Assembly: GCF_016107395.1 (NCBI RefSeq)
Contig: NZ_JAAIKO010000032.1
Location: 29,100 to 93,099 of the forward strand
Length of the DNA stretch: 64,000 nucleotides
Direction: 5' to 3'
Source of the DNA: Streptomyces fildesensis
GTDB taxonomy: Bacteria > Actinomycetota > Actinomycetes > Streptomycetales > Streptomycetaceae
This document shows, one piece after another, positions 16,619 through 25,291 of the stretch. Numbering within the stretch: position 1 is the first letter of the stretch; the number at the start of each line of letters is the position of its first letter. Below the pieces are notes generated by a model. The model made no database searches, had not been told where the DNA came from, and saw only the letters and a list, made by a program, of their open reading frames with translations. The translations under genes and the position numbers were made by a program.

Positions 16619-18112
16619 ATGACACAGCGCGGCGCCGGACCTCAACTGGCCGACTCTGCACGAGAGTTCACCGAATTCTTCCGGGAGCTGGTCGCCGGAC
16701 TGGGGGACGCGCCGGGCTGGTACGGCGCCTTGTCGCGACGTGACCCGGGCGGGGTGAACGCGTACGAGGCGGGCGTGGAGCTGGCGCCCTGGGACGTGGT
16801 GCACGCAGTTCTTCACGACCTGGCCGCGCTGCGGGGCACACCGGTCGACCCGGCCGATGTCGGCCGCGCCCAGCGGCTGTACCGCGCCGCCGCGGCCGGC
16901 CGGGACGCGGCCCCCGGCAGTGGCACGGCGCTGCGCTCCCGGCTGGACGCGATGCTCCGCGAACGCCACGACGCCGTGCTCCGTGAACGCGAGGCCGCGC
17001 ACGCGGCCCACGAGTACACCGCGACGGGCGGCGACCCCCACTCCGTGACGGCGGGGCGGCTGGCCAACGCCCTCGCCTGGGCCCGCGACGACCGGGAACG
17101 CGCGGGCGCGCGCTGCGCGGAACTGCAGGCCCGGCTCGACGCGGTCGAGACGCGGCTTTCCGGAGAGTTCTTCACGGACCGGTCCGCCGCCGACCGTTCC
17201 CCCGCGCCGGACGACTGGTTCCGCCCGAGGACGCCGGAACCGGGGCACCCGGCGGATCCGTCGGCCCGGCAGCAGAGCTCCGCCGCCGGACCGGAAGAGA
17301 GCGCCGAACCCGTCGCACCGGCCGCGCCGGCCGGGCGTGCGAAGCGCCGCCCCAAGGCGTCCGGACGCGGTACCGGGTCACGCCCGCGCGGTGCCCGGTT
17401 CGCGACGGCGTTCGACGAGCCGTTGGACGAGGCGGACGACGCGACGTCCGAGGCGCCCCGGCAGGAGGGCCCCGCGGCGACCGGTGCCCCGGCGGCTGGA
17501 CCCGCACCGCGTGGCGCGCGCTTCGCCGGTGCCGCCGCCGAGCCTGCACCGCCACGGACCGCCGAGATATCGCCCGATGCCGGGCCGCGGCAGGCGGAGG
17601 CCCGCAGCGAGGCGGCCCGGCTGGGCGGCCTGCGCCGGGCCGGGCGCGGCGGGGAGGCGTACGTGGTGCTGTGCGAGGCGGCGGCAGGCCCGGCCGCCGC
17701 GCTGCCGGTGCTGGCCCGTGAGCTGGAACGCGCCGGTCTGGCGGCGGATGTCGCGACGTTGCTGTGGGAGGTCGCCGGCCTGCCGCCGGACCGGCTGGCC
17801 GCCGCCGCGGCCGCCCTGGCGCAGGCCGGACGCACGGACGACTGCCGCACCCTGCTGCACCAGGCCGCGGCACGCCCCGCCGGCGAGGTCGCGGTGCTGG
17901 CGGCCGCGCTGTACGAGGAGAACGGGGGCGAGGCGGCCGGGATACTCCTGGGCGCCGTGGTCAGGACCCGGCTGCCTGAGGAGGCCGCGGCCGTCGCCGG
18001 CGCGTACCCCGGGCTCGCCGCGCCGCTGCTGGCGGTCGCGGCGTCGATCTCCAAGCCGCGCCGCCGGGACATCGCGGCCGCCCTGCGCCGTGCGGGTCTG
18101 CCGGACCGGTGA
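16619..18112 (+). CDS. Large protein with N-terminal helical domain, disordered centre and C-terminal helical repeats
   Basis: 497 residues, not assignable to a known enzyme. Residues about 1-180 are alpha-helical and charged, with a probable coiled coil (RLDAMLRERHDAVLREREAAHAAHEY). Residues about 190-330 are low-complexity Pro/Ala/Arg sequence. Residues about 335-497 form repeats of two short helices (LGGLRRAGRGGEAYVVL, LARELERAGLAADVATLL, LAQAGRTDDCRTLL) resembling PPR/TPR-type solenoids. No signal peptide or membrane segment is present. The architecture suggests a scaffold or regulatory protein. GGAGAGG lies about nine bases before the ATG. Confidence 0.7.
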   Translation: MTQRGAGPQLADSAREFTEFFRELVAGLGDAPGWYGALSRRDPGGVNAYEAGVELAPWDVVHAVLHDLAALRGTPVDPADVGRAQRLYRAAAAGRDAAPGSGTALRSRLDAMLRERHDAVLREREAAHAAHEYTATGGDPHSVTAGRLANALAWARDDRERAGARCAELQARLDAVETRLSGEFFTDRSAADRSPAPDDWFRPRTPEPGHPADPSARQQSSAAGPEESAEPVAPAAPAGRAKRRPKASGRGTGSRPRGARFATAFDEPLDEADDATSEAPRQEGPAATGAPAAGPAPRGARFAGAAAEPAPPRTAEISPDAGPRQAEARSEAARLGGLRRAGRGGEAYVVLCEAAAGPAAALPVLARELERAGLAADVATLLWEVAGLPPDRLAAAAAALAQAGRTDDCRTLLHQAAARPAGEVAVLAAALYEENGGEAAGILLGAVVRTRLPEEAAAVAGAYPGLAAPLLAVAASISKPRRRDIAAALRRAGLPDR

Positions 18113-18219
18113 GCGCGCCGGAATCACCGGCGGGGAGCACGCCGGACTGCCGGAGCGGCCGCCGGTTGCCCCGGTCGGGCTGGAAACGTGATCGACCCGG
18201 TCAAGTAACGGTAGCGGTC

Positions 18220-18299
18220 TTGCCAGAGCGGGTAAGGCGCTTCTACGTTCTTCCACACGGCCGGAATCTACGTGCGTAGACCGGACGTGATGCCACGTC
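18220..18299 (+). promoter_or_regulatory. Promoter and operator region of the pyrimidine/hydantoin operon
   Basis: TTGCCA (18220-18225), an 18-bp spacer and TACGTT (18244-18249) form a good promoter. TCTACG overlaps the -10 box (18242-18247) and recurs in the perfect palindrome TCTACG-TG-CGTAGA (18267-18280). A second palindrome GACGTG-ATGC-CACGTC follows at 18284-18299 in the leader. The arrangement fits repression by a dimeric regulator; no regulator gene adjoins the operon. Confidence 0.55.
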
Positions 18300-18312
18300 A
18301 GAGGAGCTGCTC

Positions 18313-19155
18313 ATGAGCAACGTTGTGCGTGCCGCGCTCGTCCAGGCGACCTGGACCGGTGACACCGAGTCGATGATCGCCAAGCACGAGGAGTACGCCC
18401 GGGCCGCGGCCGCCCAGGGCGCCAAGGTCATCGGCTTCCAGGAGGTGTTCAACGCCCCCTACTTCTGCCAGGTCCAGGAGGCCGAGCACTACCGCTGGGC
18501 CGAACCGGTCCCCGACGGACCCACCGTCCAGCGGATGCAGGCGCTCGCCCGCGAGACCGGCATGGTGATCGTCGTGCCGGTGTACGAGGTCGAGCAGTCC
18601 GGCTTCTACTACAACACCGCCGCGGTCATCGATGCCGACGGAACCTTCCTCGGCAAGTACCGCAAGCACCACATCCCGCAGGTCAAGGGGTTCTGGGAGA
18701 AGTTCTACTTCAAGCCCGGCAACCTCGGCTGGCCCGTCTTCGACACCGCGGTCGGCCGGATCGGCGTCTACATCTGCTACGACCGGCACTTCCCCGAGGG
18801 CTGGCGCGCCCTGGGGCTGGCCGGCGCCCAGCTCGTCTACAACCCGTCGGCGACCTCCCGCGGTCTGTCCGCCTACCTCTGGCAGCTGGAGCAGCCCGCC
18901 TCCGCCGTCGCCAACGAGTACTTCATCGCCGCCATCAACCGGGTGGGCCAGGAGGAGTACGGCGACAACGACTTCTACGGCACCAGCTACTTCGTCGACC
19001 CCCGCGGCAAGTTCGTCGGCGAGGTCGCCTCCGACACCAAGGAGGAACTGGTCGTCCGGGACCTGGACTTCGACCTCATCGACGAGGTGCGCCAGCAGTG
19101 GGCGTTCTACCGGGACCGCAGGCCGGACGCCTACGGCGACCTCACGGAGGCCTGA
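18313..19155 (+). CDS. Carbon-nitrogen hydrolase, probable beta-ureidopropionase / N-carbamoyl amino acid amidohydrolase
   Basis: 280-residue nitrilase-superfamily enzyme that should remove the carbamoyl group from N-carbamoyl-beta-alanine or a related carbamoyl amino acid, releasing CO2 and ammonia. The catalytic Glu-Lys-Cys triad is visible: Glu in IGFQEVFNAPYF, Lys in KYRKHHIPQV and Cys in GVYICYDRHFPEG. It heads the seven-gene operon and acts after the hydantoinase encoded two genes on. GAGGAG lies six bases before the ATG. The family alone would also allow other omega-amidases, but the context favours pyrimidine or hydantoin breakdown. Confidence 0.85.
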   Translation: MSNVVRAALVQATWTGDTESMIAKHEEYARAAAAQGAKVIGFQEVFNAPYFCQVQEAEHYRWAEPVPDGPTVQRMQALARETGMVIVVPVYEVEQSGFYYNTAAVIDADGTFLGKYRKHHIPQVKGFWEKFYFKPGNLGWPVFDTAVGRIGVYICYDRHFPEGWRALGLAGAQLVYNPSATSRGLSAYLWQLEQPASAVANEYFIAAINRVGQEEYGDNDFYGTSYFVDPRGKFVGEVASDTKEELVVRDLDFDLIDEVRQQWAFYRDRRPDAYGDLTEA

Positions 19156-19160
19156 TCGTT

Positions 19161-20492
19161 ATGGCCACTGTGACCGAGAACCTGCACTCCGCCCTGCACG
19201 CCCGCCACCAGGCCGTCATGCCCGACTGGCTCGCCACGTACTACAGCGAGCCCATCGAGATCACCCACGGCCAGGGCCGCCATGTCTGGGACGCCGAGGG
19301 CAACCGCTACCTCGACTTCTTCGGCGGCATCCTGACCACGATGACCGCGCACGCCCTCCCCGAGGTCACCGCCGCCATCACCGAGCAGGCCGGGAAGATC
19401 CTGCACTCCTCGACGCTCTATCTGAGCCGGCAGACCGTCGACCTGGCCGAGCGCATCGCCCGGCTGTCCGGCATCCCGGACGCCCGGGTCTTCTTCACCA
19501 CCTCAGGCACCGAGGCGAACGACACCGCCCTGCTGCTCGCCACCGCCTACCGGGGCTCGAACCAGGTCCTGGCGCTGCGCAACAGCTACCACGGCCGCTC
19601 GTTCACCTCGATCGGCATCACCGGCAACTCCGCCTGGTCGCCGACCAGCCTCTCCCCGCTCCAGACGCTGTACGTGCACGGCGGCGTCCGCTCCCGCGGC
19701 CCGTACGCGCATCTGGACGACGCCGCGTTCACCGCCGCCTGCGTCGAGGACCTGGAGGACATCCTCGGCCAGGCCAACGGCAGCGTCGCGGCGCTGATCG
19801 CGGAACCGATCCAGGGCGTCGGCGGCTTCACCTCGGGGCCGGACGAGCTGCTGGCCGCGTTCAAGCGGGTCCTGGACCGGCACGGCATCCTGTGGATCAC
19901 CGACGAGGTGCAGACCGGCTGGGGCCGGACGGGTGACCATTTCTGGGGCTGGCAGGCCCACGACCAGGCCGGCCCGCCGGACATCCTGACGTTCGCCAAG
20001 GGCATCGGAAACGGCATGTCCATGGGCGGTGTCGTGGCCCGCGCCGAGGTCATGAACTGCCTGACCGCGAACTCCATCTCCACCTTCGGCGGCAGCCCGA
20101 TCACCACCGCGGGCGCGCTGGCCAACCTGACGTACCTCGTCGACCACGACCTGCAGGGCAACGCCCGCCGGGTCGGCGGGCTGCTCAAGTCCCGGCTGGA
20201 GGCGATCAGCGCCGCGCTGCCCATCGTCCGCGAGGTGCGCGGCCGGGGTCTGATGCTCGGCATCGAACTCGTCGAACCCGACACCGGCGAACCGTCGGCG
20301 CAGGCCGCGAGCCTGGTGCTGGAGGCGGCCCGCGAGTACGGGCTGCTGATCGGCAAGGGCGGCCGGGCCGGCAACGCGCTGCGGATCGCGCCGCCGCTGA
20401 CGCTCAGCGTCGCCGAGGCGGAAGAAGGCGCGAGCGCCCTCGCGGACGCGCTCAGGCAGACCCAGGACAAGCTCGCCGGAGGAAGGTCATGA
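19161..20492 (+). CDS. Class III aminotransferase (beta-alanine or 4-aminobutyrate type)
   Basis: 443-residue PLP enzyme. PLP contacts are seen in SGTEANDTAL, the Asp in WITDEVQTGWGRTG and the Schiff-base Lys in LTFAKGIGNGM. In this operon it is expected to transaminate the beta-amino acid released by the amidohydrolase (beta-alanine or beta-aminoisobutyrate) to the semialdehyde. Its start is five bases after the previous stop, with GGAGG about ten bases upstream; the next gene overlaps it by four bases. Confidence 0.88.
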   Translation: MATVTENLHSALHARHQAVMPDWLATYYSEPIEITHGQGRHVWDAEGNRYLDFFGGILTTMTAHALPEVTAAITEQAGKILHSSTLYLSRQTVDLAERIARLSGIPDARVFFTTSGTEANDTALLLATAYRGSNQVLALRNSYHGRSFTSIGITGNSAWSPTSLSPLQTLYVHGGVRSRGPYAHLDDAAFTAACVEDLEDILGQANGSVAALIAEPIQGVGGFTSGPDELLAAFKRVLDRHGILWITDEVQTGWGRTGDHFWGWQAHDQAGPPDILTFAKGIGNGMSMGGVVARAEVMNCLTANSISTFGGSPITTAGALANLTYLVDHDLQGNARRVGGLLKSRLEAISAALPIVREVRGRGLMLGIELVEPDTGEPSAQAASLVLEAAREYGLLIGKGGRAGNALRIAPPLTLSVAEAEEGASALADALRQTQDKLAGGRS

Positions 20493-21901
20493 GCACCGAA
20501 CGCACCGTCGTCCGTGGCGGACTCGTCATCACCGCCGCCGAGGAGATCCACGCCGATGTGCTGATCGAGGGCAGCCGGGTGGTGGCCCTCGCCGCCCACG
20601 AGTCGGCCGTCGCGGAGAGCTGGACCAGCGGCGACGCCCGCATCGTCGAGGCCGCCGGCAAGTACGTCATCCCGGGCGGCGTCGACGCGCACACCCACAT
20701 GGAGCTGCCGTTCGGCGGCACCGCGGCGTCCGACACCTTCGAGACCGGCACCCGGGCCGCGGCCTGGGGCGGCACCACGACGATCGTGGACTTCGCCGTG
20801 CAGAGCGTCGGCCACTCGCTGCGCTCCGGCCTGGACGCCTGGCACGCCAAGGCCGACGCCCAGTGCGCCATCGACTACGCCTTCCACATGATCCTCTCCG
20901 ACGTCAACGAGGACACGTTGAAGGAGATGGACGTCCTGGTGGAGGAGGGTGTGACCAGCTTCAAGCTGTTCATGGCCTACCCCGGCGTCTTCTACAGCGA
21001 CGACGGCCAGATCCTGCGCGCCATGCAGCGCTCGGCCGGCAACGGCGGCCTGATCATGATGCACGCCGAGAACGGCATCGCGATCGACGTCCTCGTCCAG
21101 CAGGCGCTGGCGGCGGGGCACACCGACCCGCGCTACCACGGCGAGGTCCGCAGGGCCCTGCTGGAGGCCGAGGCCACCCACCGCGCCATCCAGCTCGCGC
21201 GGGTGGCGGGCTCCCCGCTGTACGTCGTGCACGTCTCGGCCGAGGAGGCGCTCGCCGAGCTGGCGCAGGCCCGCGACAAGGGCCTCAACGTCTTCGGCGA
21301 GACCTGTCCGCAGTACCTCTTCCTGTCCACCGACAACCTCGCCGAGCCGGGCTTCGAGGGCGCCAAGTACGTCTGCTCCACACCGCTGCGCCCCAAGGAG
21401 CACCAGGAGGCGCTCTGGCGGGGGCTGCGCACCAACGACCTGCAGGTCGTCTCCACCGACCACTGCCCGTTCTGCTTCACCGGGCAGAAGGACCTCGGCC
21501 GCGGCGACTTCTCCAAGATCCCCAACGGGCTGCCGGGCGTCGAGAACCGGATGGACCTGCTGCACCAGGCCGTCGTGGACGGCCGCATCAGCCGGCGCCG
21601 CTGGATCGAGATCGCCTGCGCCACCCCGGCCAGGATGTTCGGCCTCTACCCGCGCAAGGGCACCATCGCGCCCGGCGCCGACGCCGACATCGTCATCTAC
21701 GACCCGCACGCCGAGCAGGTCGTCTCCGCCGAGACCCATCACATGAACGTCGACTACTCGGCGTACGAGGGGAAGCGGCTCACCGGACGGGTCGAGAGCG
21801 TCCTGTCGCGCGGCGAGCCCGTGATCACCGACCGGACGTACGTGGGGCGGGCCGGCCACGGCCAGTACACCCCGCGCAGCACCTGCCAGTACCTCATCTA
21901 G
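20489..21901 (+). CDS. hydA: Dihydropyrimidinase / D-hydantoinase
   Basis: 470-residue amidohydrolase-superfamily enzyme that opens the dihydrouracil, dihydrothymine or hydantoin ring. The dinuclear metal ligands are visible: HTH in GGVDAHTHMELPFGG, the carbamylated Lys in GVTSFKLFMAYPG, His in MMHAENG, His in YVVHVSAEEAL and Asp in STDHCPFCF. Length and motifs are those of full hydantoinases. ATG overlaps the aminotransferase stop (ATGA). It is the committed ring-opening step of the operon. Confidence 0.93.
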   Translation: MSTERTVVRGGLVITAAEEIHADVLIEGSRVVALAAHESAVAESWTSGDARIVEAAGKYVIPGGVDAHTHMELPFGGTAASDTFETGTRAAAWGGTTTIVDFAVQSVGHSLRSGLDAWHAKADAQCAIDYAFHMILSDVNEDTLKEMDVLVEEGVTSFKLFMAYPGVFYSDDGQILRAMQRSAGNGGLIMMHAENGIAIDVLVQQALAAGHTDPRYHGEVRRALLEAEATHRAIQLARVAGSPLYVVHVSAEEALAELAQARDKGLNVFGETCPQYLFLSTDNLAEPGFEGAKYVCSTPLRPKEHQEALWRGLRTNDLQVVSTDHCPFCFTGQKDLGRGDFSKIPNGLPGVENRMDLLHQAVVDGRISRRRWIEIACATPARMFGLYPRKGTIAPGADADIVIYDPHAEQVVSAETHHMNVDYSAYEGKRLTGRVESVLSRGEPVITDRTYVGRAGHGQYTPRSTCQYLI

Positions 21902-21911
21902 GAGCAGCGCC

Positions 21912-22922
21912 ATGGACTTCGGCCTCGTCCTGCAGACGGATCCGCCCGCTTCCGGTGTCGTCGGCCTCATGCGCCGCGCCGAGCGCAACGGGTTCACCCA
22001 CGGCTGGACCTTCGACTCCGCCGTGCTCTGGCAGGAGCCCTTCGTCATCTACAGCCGCATCCTCGAACACACCCGCAAACTGATCGTCGGCCCGATGGTC
22101 ACCAACCCCGGCACCCGCACCTGGGAAGTGACCGCGTCCACCTTCGCCACCCTCAACTCCATGTACGGCAACCGCACGGTGTGCGGCATCGGGCGCGGCG
22201 ACTCGGCGATGCGGGTCGCCGGGCGCAAGCCCAACACCCTCGCGCGCGTCGGCGAGGCGATGGGCGTCATCCGCGACCTCGCCGAGGGCCGCGAGGCGTC
22301 CGTCGACGGCACGCCCATGCGGCTGCCATGGGTGGAGAACGGGAAGCTGCCCGTCTGGATGGCCGCCTACGGGCCCAAGGCGCTCGCCCTGGCCGGTGAG
22401 AAGGCCGACGGCTTCATCCTGCAGCTGGCCGACCCGTTCCTCACCGAGTGGATGATCCACGCCGTGCGGGAAGCGGCGTCGGCCGCCGGCCGCGACCCGT
22501 CCGAGATCACCATCTGCGTCGCCGCGCCCGCCTACGTCACGGACGGCAGCGACGAACAGCTCGCGCACGCCCGCGAGCAGTGCCGCTGGTTCGGCGGCAT
22601 GGTCGGCAACCACGTCGCCGACCTCGTCTCCCGCTACGGCGAGCACTCCGGCCTGGTGCCCGACGAGCTGACCGCGTACATCAAGCAGCGCCAGGGGTAC
22701 GACTACGCCCACCACGGCCGCTCGGGCAATCCCGACACCGCCTTCGTGCCCGACGAGATCGTCGACCGCTTCTGTCTGCTCGGCCCGGTCGAGGCGCATC
22801 TCGCCAAGCTCGAACACCTCCGGGGCCTGGGCGTCGACCAGTTCGCGCTGTACGACATGCACGACGCCAAGGAGTCGACCATCGACGCCTACGGCGAGCA
22901 CATCATCCCCGCGCTGAGCTGA
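21912..22922 (+). CDS. LLM-class (luciferase-like) F420- or flavin-dependent oxidoreductase
   Basis: 336-residue TIM-barrel oxidoreductase. It begins MDFGLVLQTDPPASGVVGLM and has the LLM-type segments VGPMVTNPGTR, GNRTVCGIGRGDSAMR and PVWMAAYGPKALALAGEKADG. The last two resemble the F420-dependent members that co-occur with hydantoinase genes (the family often called CPS_4043 type). The reaction is not established; position between hydantoinase and permease suggests a redox step on a pyrimidine or hydantoin. AGGAG lies a few bases upstream, overlapping the previous stop. Confidence 0.82.
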   Translation: MDFGLVLQTDPPASGVVGLMRRAERNGFTHGWTFDSAVLWQEPFVIYSRILEHTRKLIVGPMVTNPGTRTWEVTASTFATLNSMYGNRTVCGIGRGDSAMRVAGRKPNTLARVGEAMGVIRDLAEGREASVDGTPMRLPWVENGKLPVWMAAYGPKALALAGEKADGFILQLADPFLTEWMIHAVREAASAAGRDPSEITICVAAPAYVTDGSDEQLAHAREQCRWFGGMVGNHVADLVSRYGEHSGLVPDELTAYIKQRQGYDYAHHGRSGNPDTAFVPDEIVDRFCLLGPVEAHLAKLEHLRGLGVDQFALYDMHDAKESTIDAYGEHIIPALS

Positions 22923-22939
22923 CCTGAGACGAGGTGCCG

Positions 22940-24460
22940 ATGACCATAACCGCAAGCCCGGGGGACCGCGTCGAACTGCCGGCCGACGCGGCCCTGCCGG
23001 ACACCCGGTTCGCCAACGAGGACCTGCTGCCCGTCCCGCTCGCGAACCGTACGTGGACGACGTACAACTTCACCGCGCTGTGGATCGGGATGGCGCACAA
23101 CATCCCCTCCTGGACGCTCGCCTCGGGACTCGTCGCGCTCGGCATGGACTGGAAACAGGCGGTCTTCACGATCGCCCTGGCGAACGTGATCGTGCTCTTC
23201 CCGATGCTGCTCACCGGGCACGCGGGACCCCGGTACGGCATTCCGTTCCCGGTGCTGGCCAGGGCCTCGTTCGGGCTCCGCGGGGCGAACCTGCCGGCGC
23301 TGGTGCGGGCGGCGGTGGCCTGCGCCTGGTTCGGCATCCAGACCTGGATCGGCGGGCAGGGCATATTCGTCCTGCTCGGCAAGATCTTCGGCGGCGGCTG
23401 GGCGGACGTCGGGAAGATCGGCGGCTACCCGTGGACCATGTGGCTGTGCTTCGTGGTCTTCTGGGCCCTCGAACTGGCCATCATCTACCGGGGTATGGAC
23501 ACGCTGCGGCGCTTCGAGAACTGGGCCGCGCCGTTCGTCCTCGTCGGCGCCGTCGTGCTGCTGATCTGGATCACGGTGAAGGCCGGCGGCCTGGGGCCGC
23601 TGCTCGACCAGCCGTCGAAGCTCGGCTGGGGCAGCGACTTCTGGCCGGTCTTCTTCCCCTCACTGATGGGCATGATCGGCTTCTGGTCCACCCTGTCGCT
23701 GAACATCCCCGACTTCACCCGCTTCGGCGCCGGCCAGCGGGCCCAGATCTGGGGCCAGTCGCTGGGCCTGCCCACGACGATGACGTTCTTCGCGCTGCTG
23801 TCGGTGCTGGTCACCTCAGGATCGCAGGCCGTCTACGGAGCGGCCATCTGGAACCCGGTCGAGCTGGCCGCCAAGACCGACAACGTCTTCGGCCTGGTCT
23901 TCGCGCTGGTCACCGTGCTCATCGCGACCATCAGTGTGAACATCGCGGCCAATGTGGTGTCACCGGCCTACGACCTGTCCAACCTCGCGCCGAAGTACAT
24001 CAACTTCCGCACCGGGGCGATGATCACCGGAGTGGTGGGTGTGGTGATCTTCCCGTGGAAGCTCATCGAGACCCCCGAGTTCTACATCTTCACCTGGCTG
24101 GGCGTGGTCGGCGGGCTGCTGGGAACGGTCGCGGGCATCCTCATCGCCGACTACTGGATCATCCGCCGCACCGTCCTGGACCTGGTGGACCTCTACACCC
24201 CCGGCGGCCGCTACTGGTACACCGCCGGCTGGAACTGGCGGGCGGTCGCGGCCTTCGTCGTCGGCGGGGTGCTGGCGGTCGGCGGCTCCCATTCGGAGCC
24301 CGGCAAGGGGCCCTTCCCCGCCGACGGCATGATCCCGTTCCTCAAACCGCTCGCGGACTACGGCTGGGCCGTGGGTCTCGGCTCCGCGCTCGTCCTCTAC
24401 ACGGCCCTCATGCACCCCCTGCTCCGGCGAACCGTACGACAGGACGCGGCCCCGGTCTGA
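22940..24460 (+). CDS. NCS1-family nucleobase/hydantoin/allantoin permease
   Basis: 506-residue proton- or sodium-coupled symporter with about twelve helices. The NCS1 pattern is clear: LPVPLANRTWTTYNFTALWIGM, GHAGPRYGIPFPVLARASFG, WFGIQTWIGGQGI and, later, SLNIPDFTRFGAGQRAQIWGQ. Members import cytosine, uracil, allantoin, hydantoins or thiamine; here uracil/thymine or hydantoin import fits the operon. ATG 22940 is preferred over GTG 22934 because GAGG then has a five-base spacing. Confidence 0.88.
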   Translation: MTITASPGDRVELPADAALPDTRFANEDLLPVPLANRTWTTYNFTALWIGMAHNIPSWTLASGLVALGMDWKQAVFTIALANVIVLFPMLLTGHAGPRYGIPFPVLARASFGLRGANLPALVRAAVACAWFGIQTWIGGQGIFVLLGKIFGGGWADVGKIGGYPWTMWLCFVVFWALELAIIYRGMDTLRRFENWAAPFVLVGAVVLLIWITVKAGGLGPLLDQPSKLGWGSDFWPVFFPSLMGMIGFWSTLSLNIPDFTRFGAGQRAQIWGQSLGLPTTMTFFALLSVLVTSGSQAVYGAAIWNPVELAAKTDNVFGLVFALVTVLIATISVNIAANVVSPAYDLSNLAPKYINFRTGAMITGVVGVVIFPWKLIETPEFYIFTWLGVVGGLLGTVAGILIADYWIIRRTVLDLVDLYTPGGRYWYTAGWNWRAVAAFVVGGVLAVGGSHSEPGKGPFPADGMIPFLKPLADYGWAVGLGSALVLYTALMHPLLRRTVRQDAAPV

Positions 24461-24472
24461 TTTGATGGAGGC

Positions 24473-25291
24473 ATGGTCAACGAGGTCAACGAGGAGCTGC
24501 TCGCCGCCGTCGAGCGGGTGGTGCGGAGCGTGGTCGCCGAGGAGGTCACGCCGCGCTGGCGGCGGCTCGCGGCCGAGGACGTGATCGAGAAGAACGGCCC
24601 CTACGACCTGGTGACCACCGCCGACCGCCGGGCGGAGGAACGGCTCACCGAGGAGCTGACCGCGCTGCTGCCGGGCTCCGTGGTGGTCGGCGAGGAAGCG
24701 GTGAGCGCCGACCCCGGCGTCCTCAAGCGGCTGGACGGCGACGACCCGGTGTGGGTCGTCGACCCGGTCGACGGCACCGCCAACTTCGTCCGCGGCGAGG
24801 ACGGTTACGCGACGCTCGTCACCCTCGTGCAGGGTGGCGAGCCGCTCGCGTCCTGGACCTACGTCCCCGAGCGGGGGCTGATGGCGACCGCGCGGCGCGG
24901 CGCCGGCGCGTATCTCAACGGGCAGCGGATGCACACGGCCGCCGCGCCGGACGGCACCCTGCGGGTCTCGACGTCGAACCCGGTCTTCCGCACCGACCAG
25001 GAGCGGGTGCTGCTCGGCCGGCTGGAGGCGGCCGGCGCGGCGACCCGCTCGTGCACCTGCGCCGGCATCGAGTACCTGGAGCTGGCCCGAGGCGGCGTCG
25101 ACGGCGTCGCCTTCTTCTGGGAACTGCCCTGGGACCACGCCGCCGGGCTCCTCCTGGTGACCGAGGCCGGCGGCGCGAGTCTGACGGTGACCGGTGAGCC
25201 GTTCCGTATCCCCGGAGGCAACGCGTTGCCGTTCTCCATCGCCCGCGACGCGGAGACCGCGCGGCGGATCATCGAGCTGATGGGCGCGTGA
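24473..25291 (+). CDS. Inositol-monophosphatase-family phosphatase
   Basis: 272-residue Mg2+-dependent, Li+-sensitive-type phosphatase. Metal and phosphate motifs are intact: GEEAV at about residue 71, WVVDPVDGTANFVRG at about 92 and WDHAAGLLLVTEAGG at about 222. The substrate may be inositol phosphate, histidinol phosphate, fructose-1,6-bisphosphate or another sugar phosphate. It follows the permease by 12 bases and overlaps the next start, so it belongs to the pyrimidine operon although no role there is obvious. Confidence 0.87.
   Translation: MVNEVNEELLAAVERVVRSVVAEEVTPRWRRLAAEDVIEKNGPYDLVTTADRRAEERLTEELTALLPGSVVVGEEAVSADPGVLKRLDGDDPVWVVDPVDGTANFVRGEDGYATLVTLVQGGEPLASWTYVPERGLMATARRGAGAYLNGQRMHTAAAPDGTLRVSTSNPVFRTDQERVLLGRLEAAGAATRSCTCAGIEYLELARGGVDGVAFFWELPWDHAAGLLLVTEAGGASLTVTGEPFRIPGGNALPFSIARDAETARRIIELMGA

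Noticed and set aside
19586..22048. An 820-codon minus-strand frame opposite the aminotransferase and hydantoinase genes
   Set aside because: No family motif and no ribosome site; the plus-strand genes have complete catalytic motifs.
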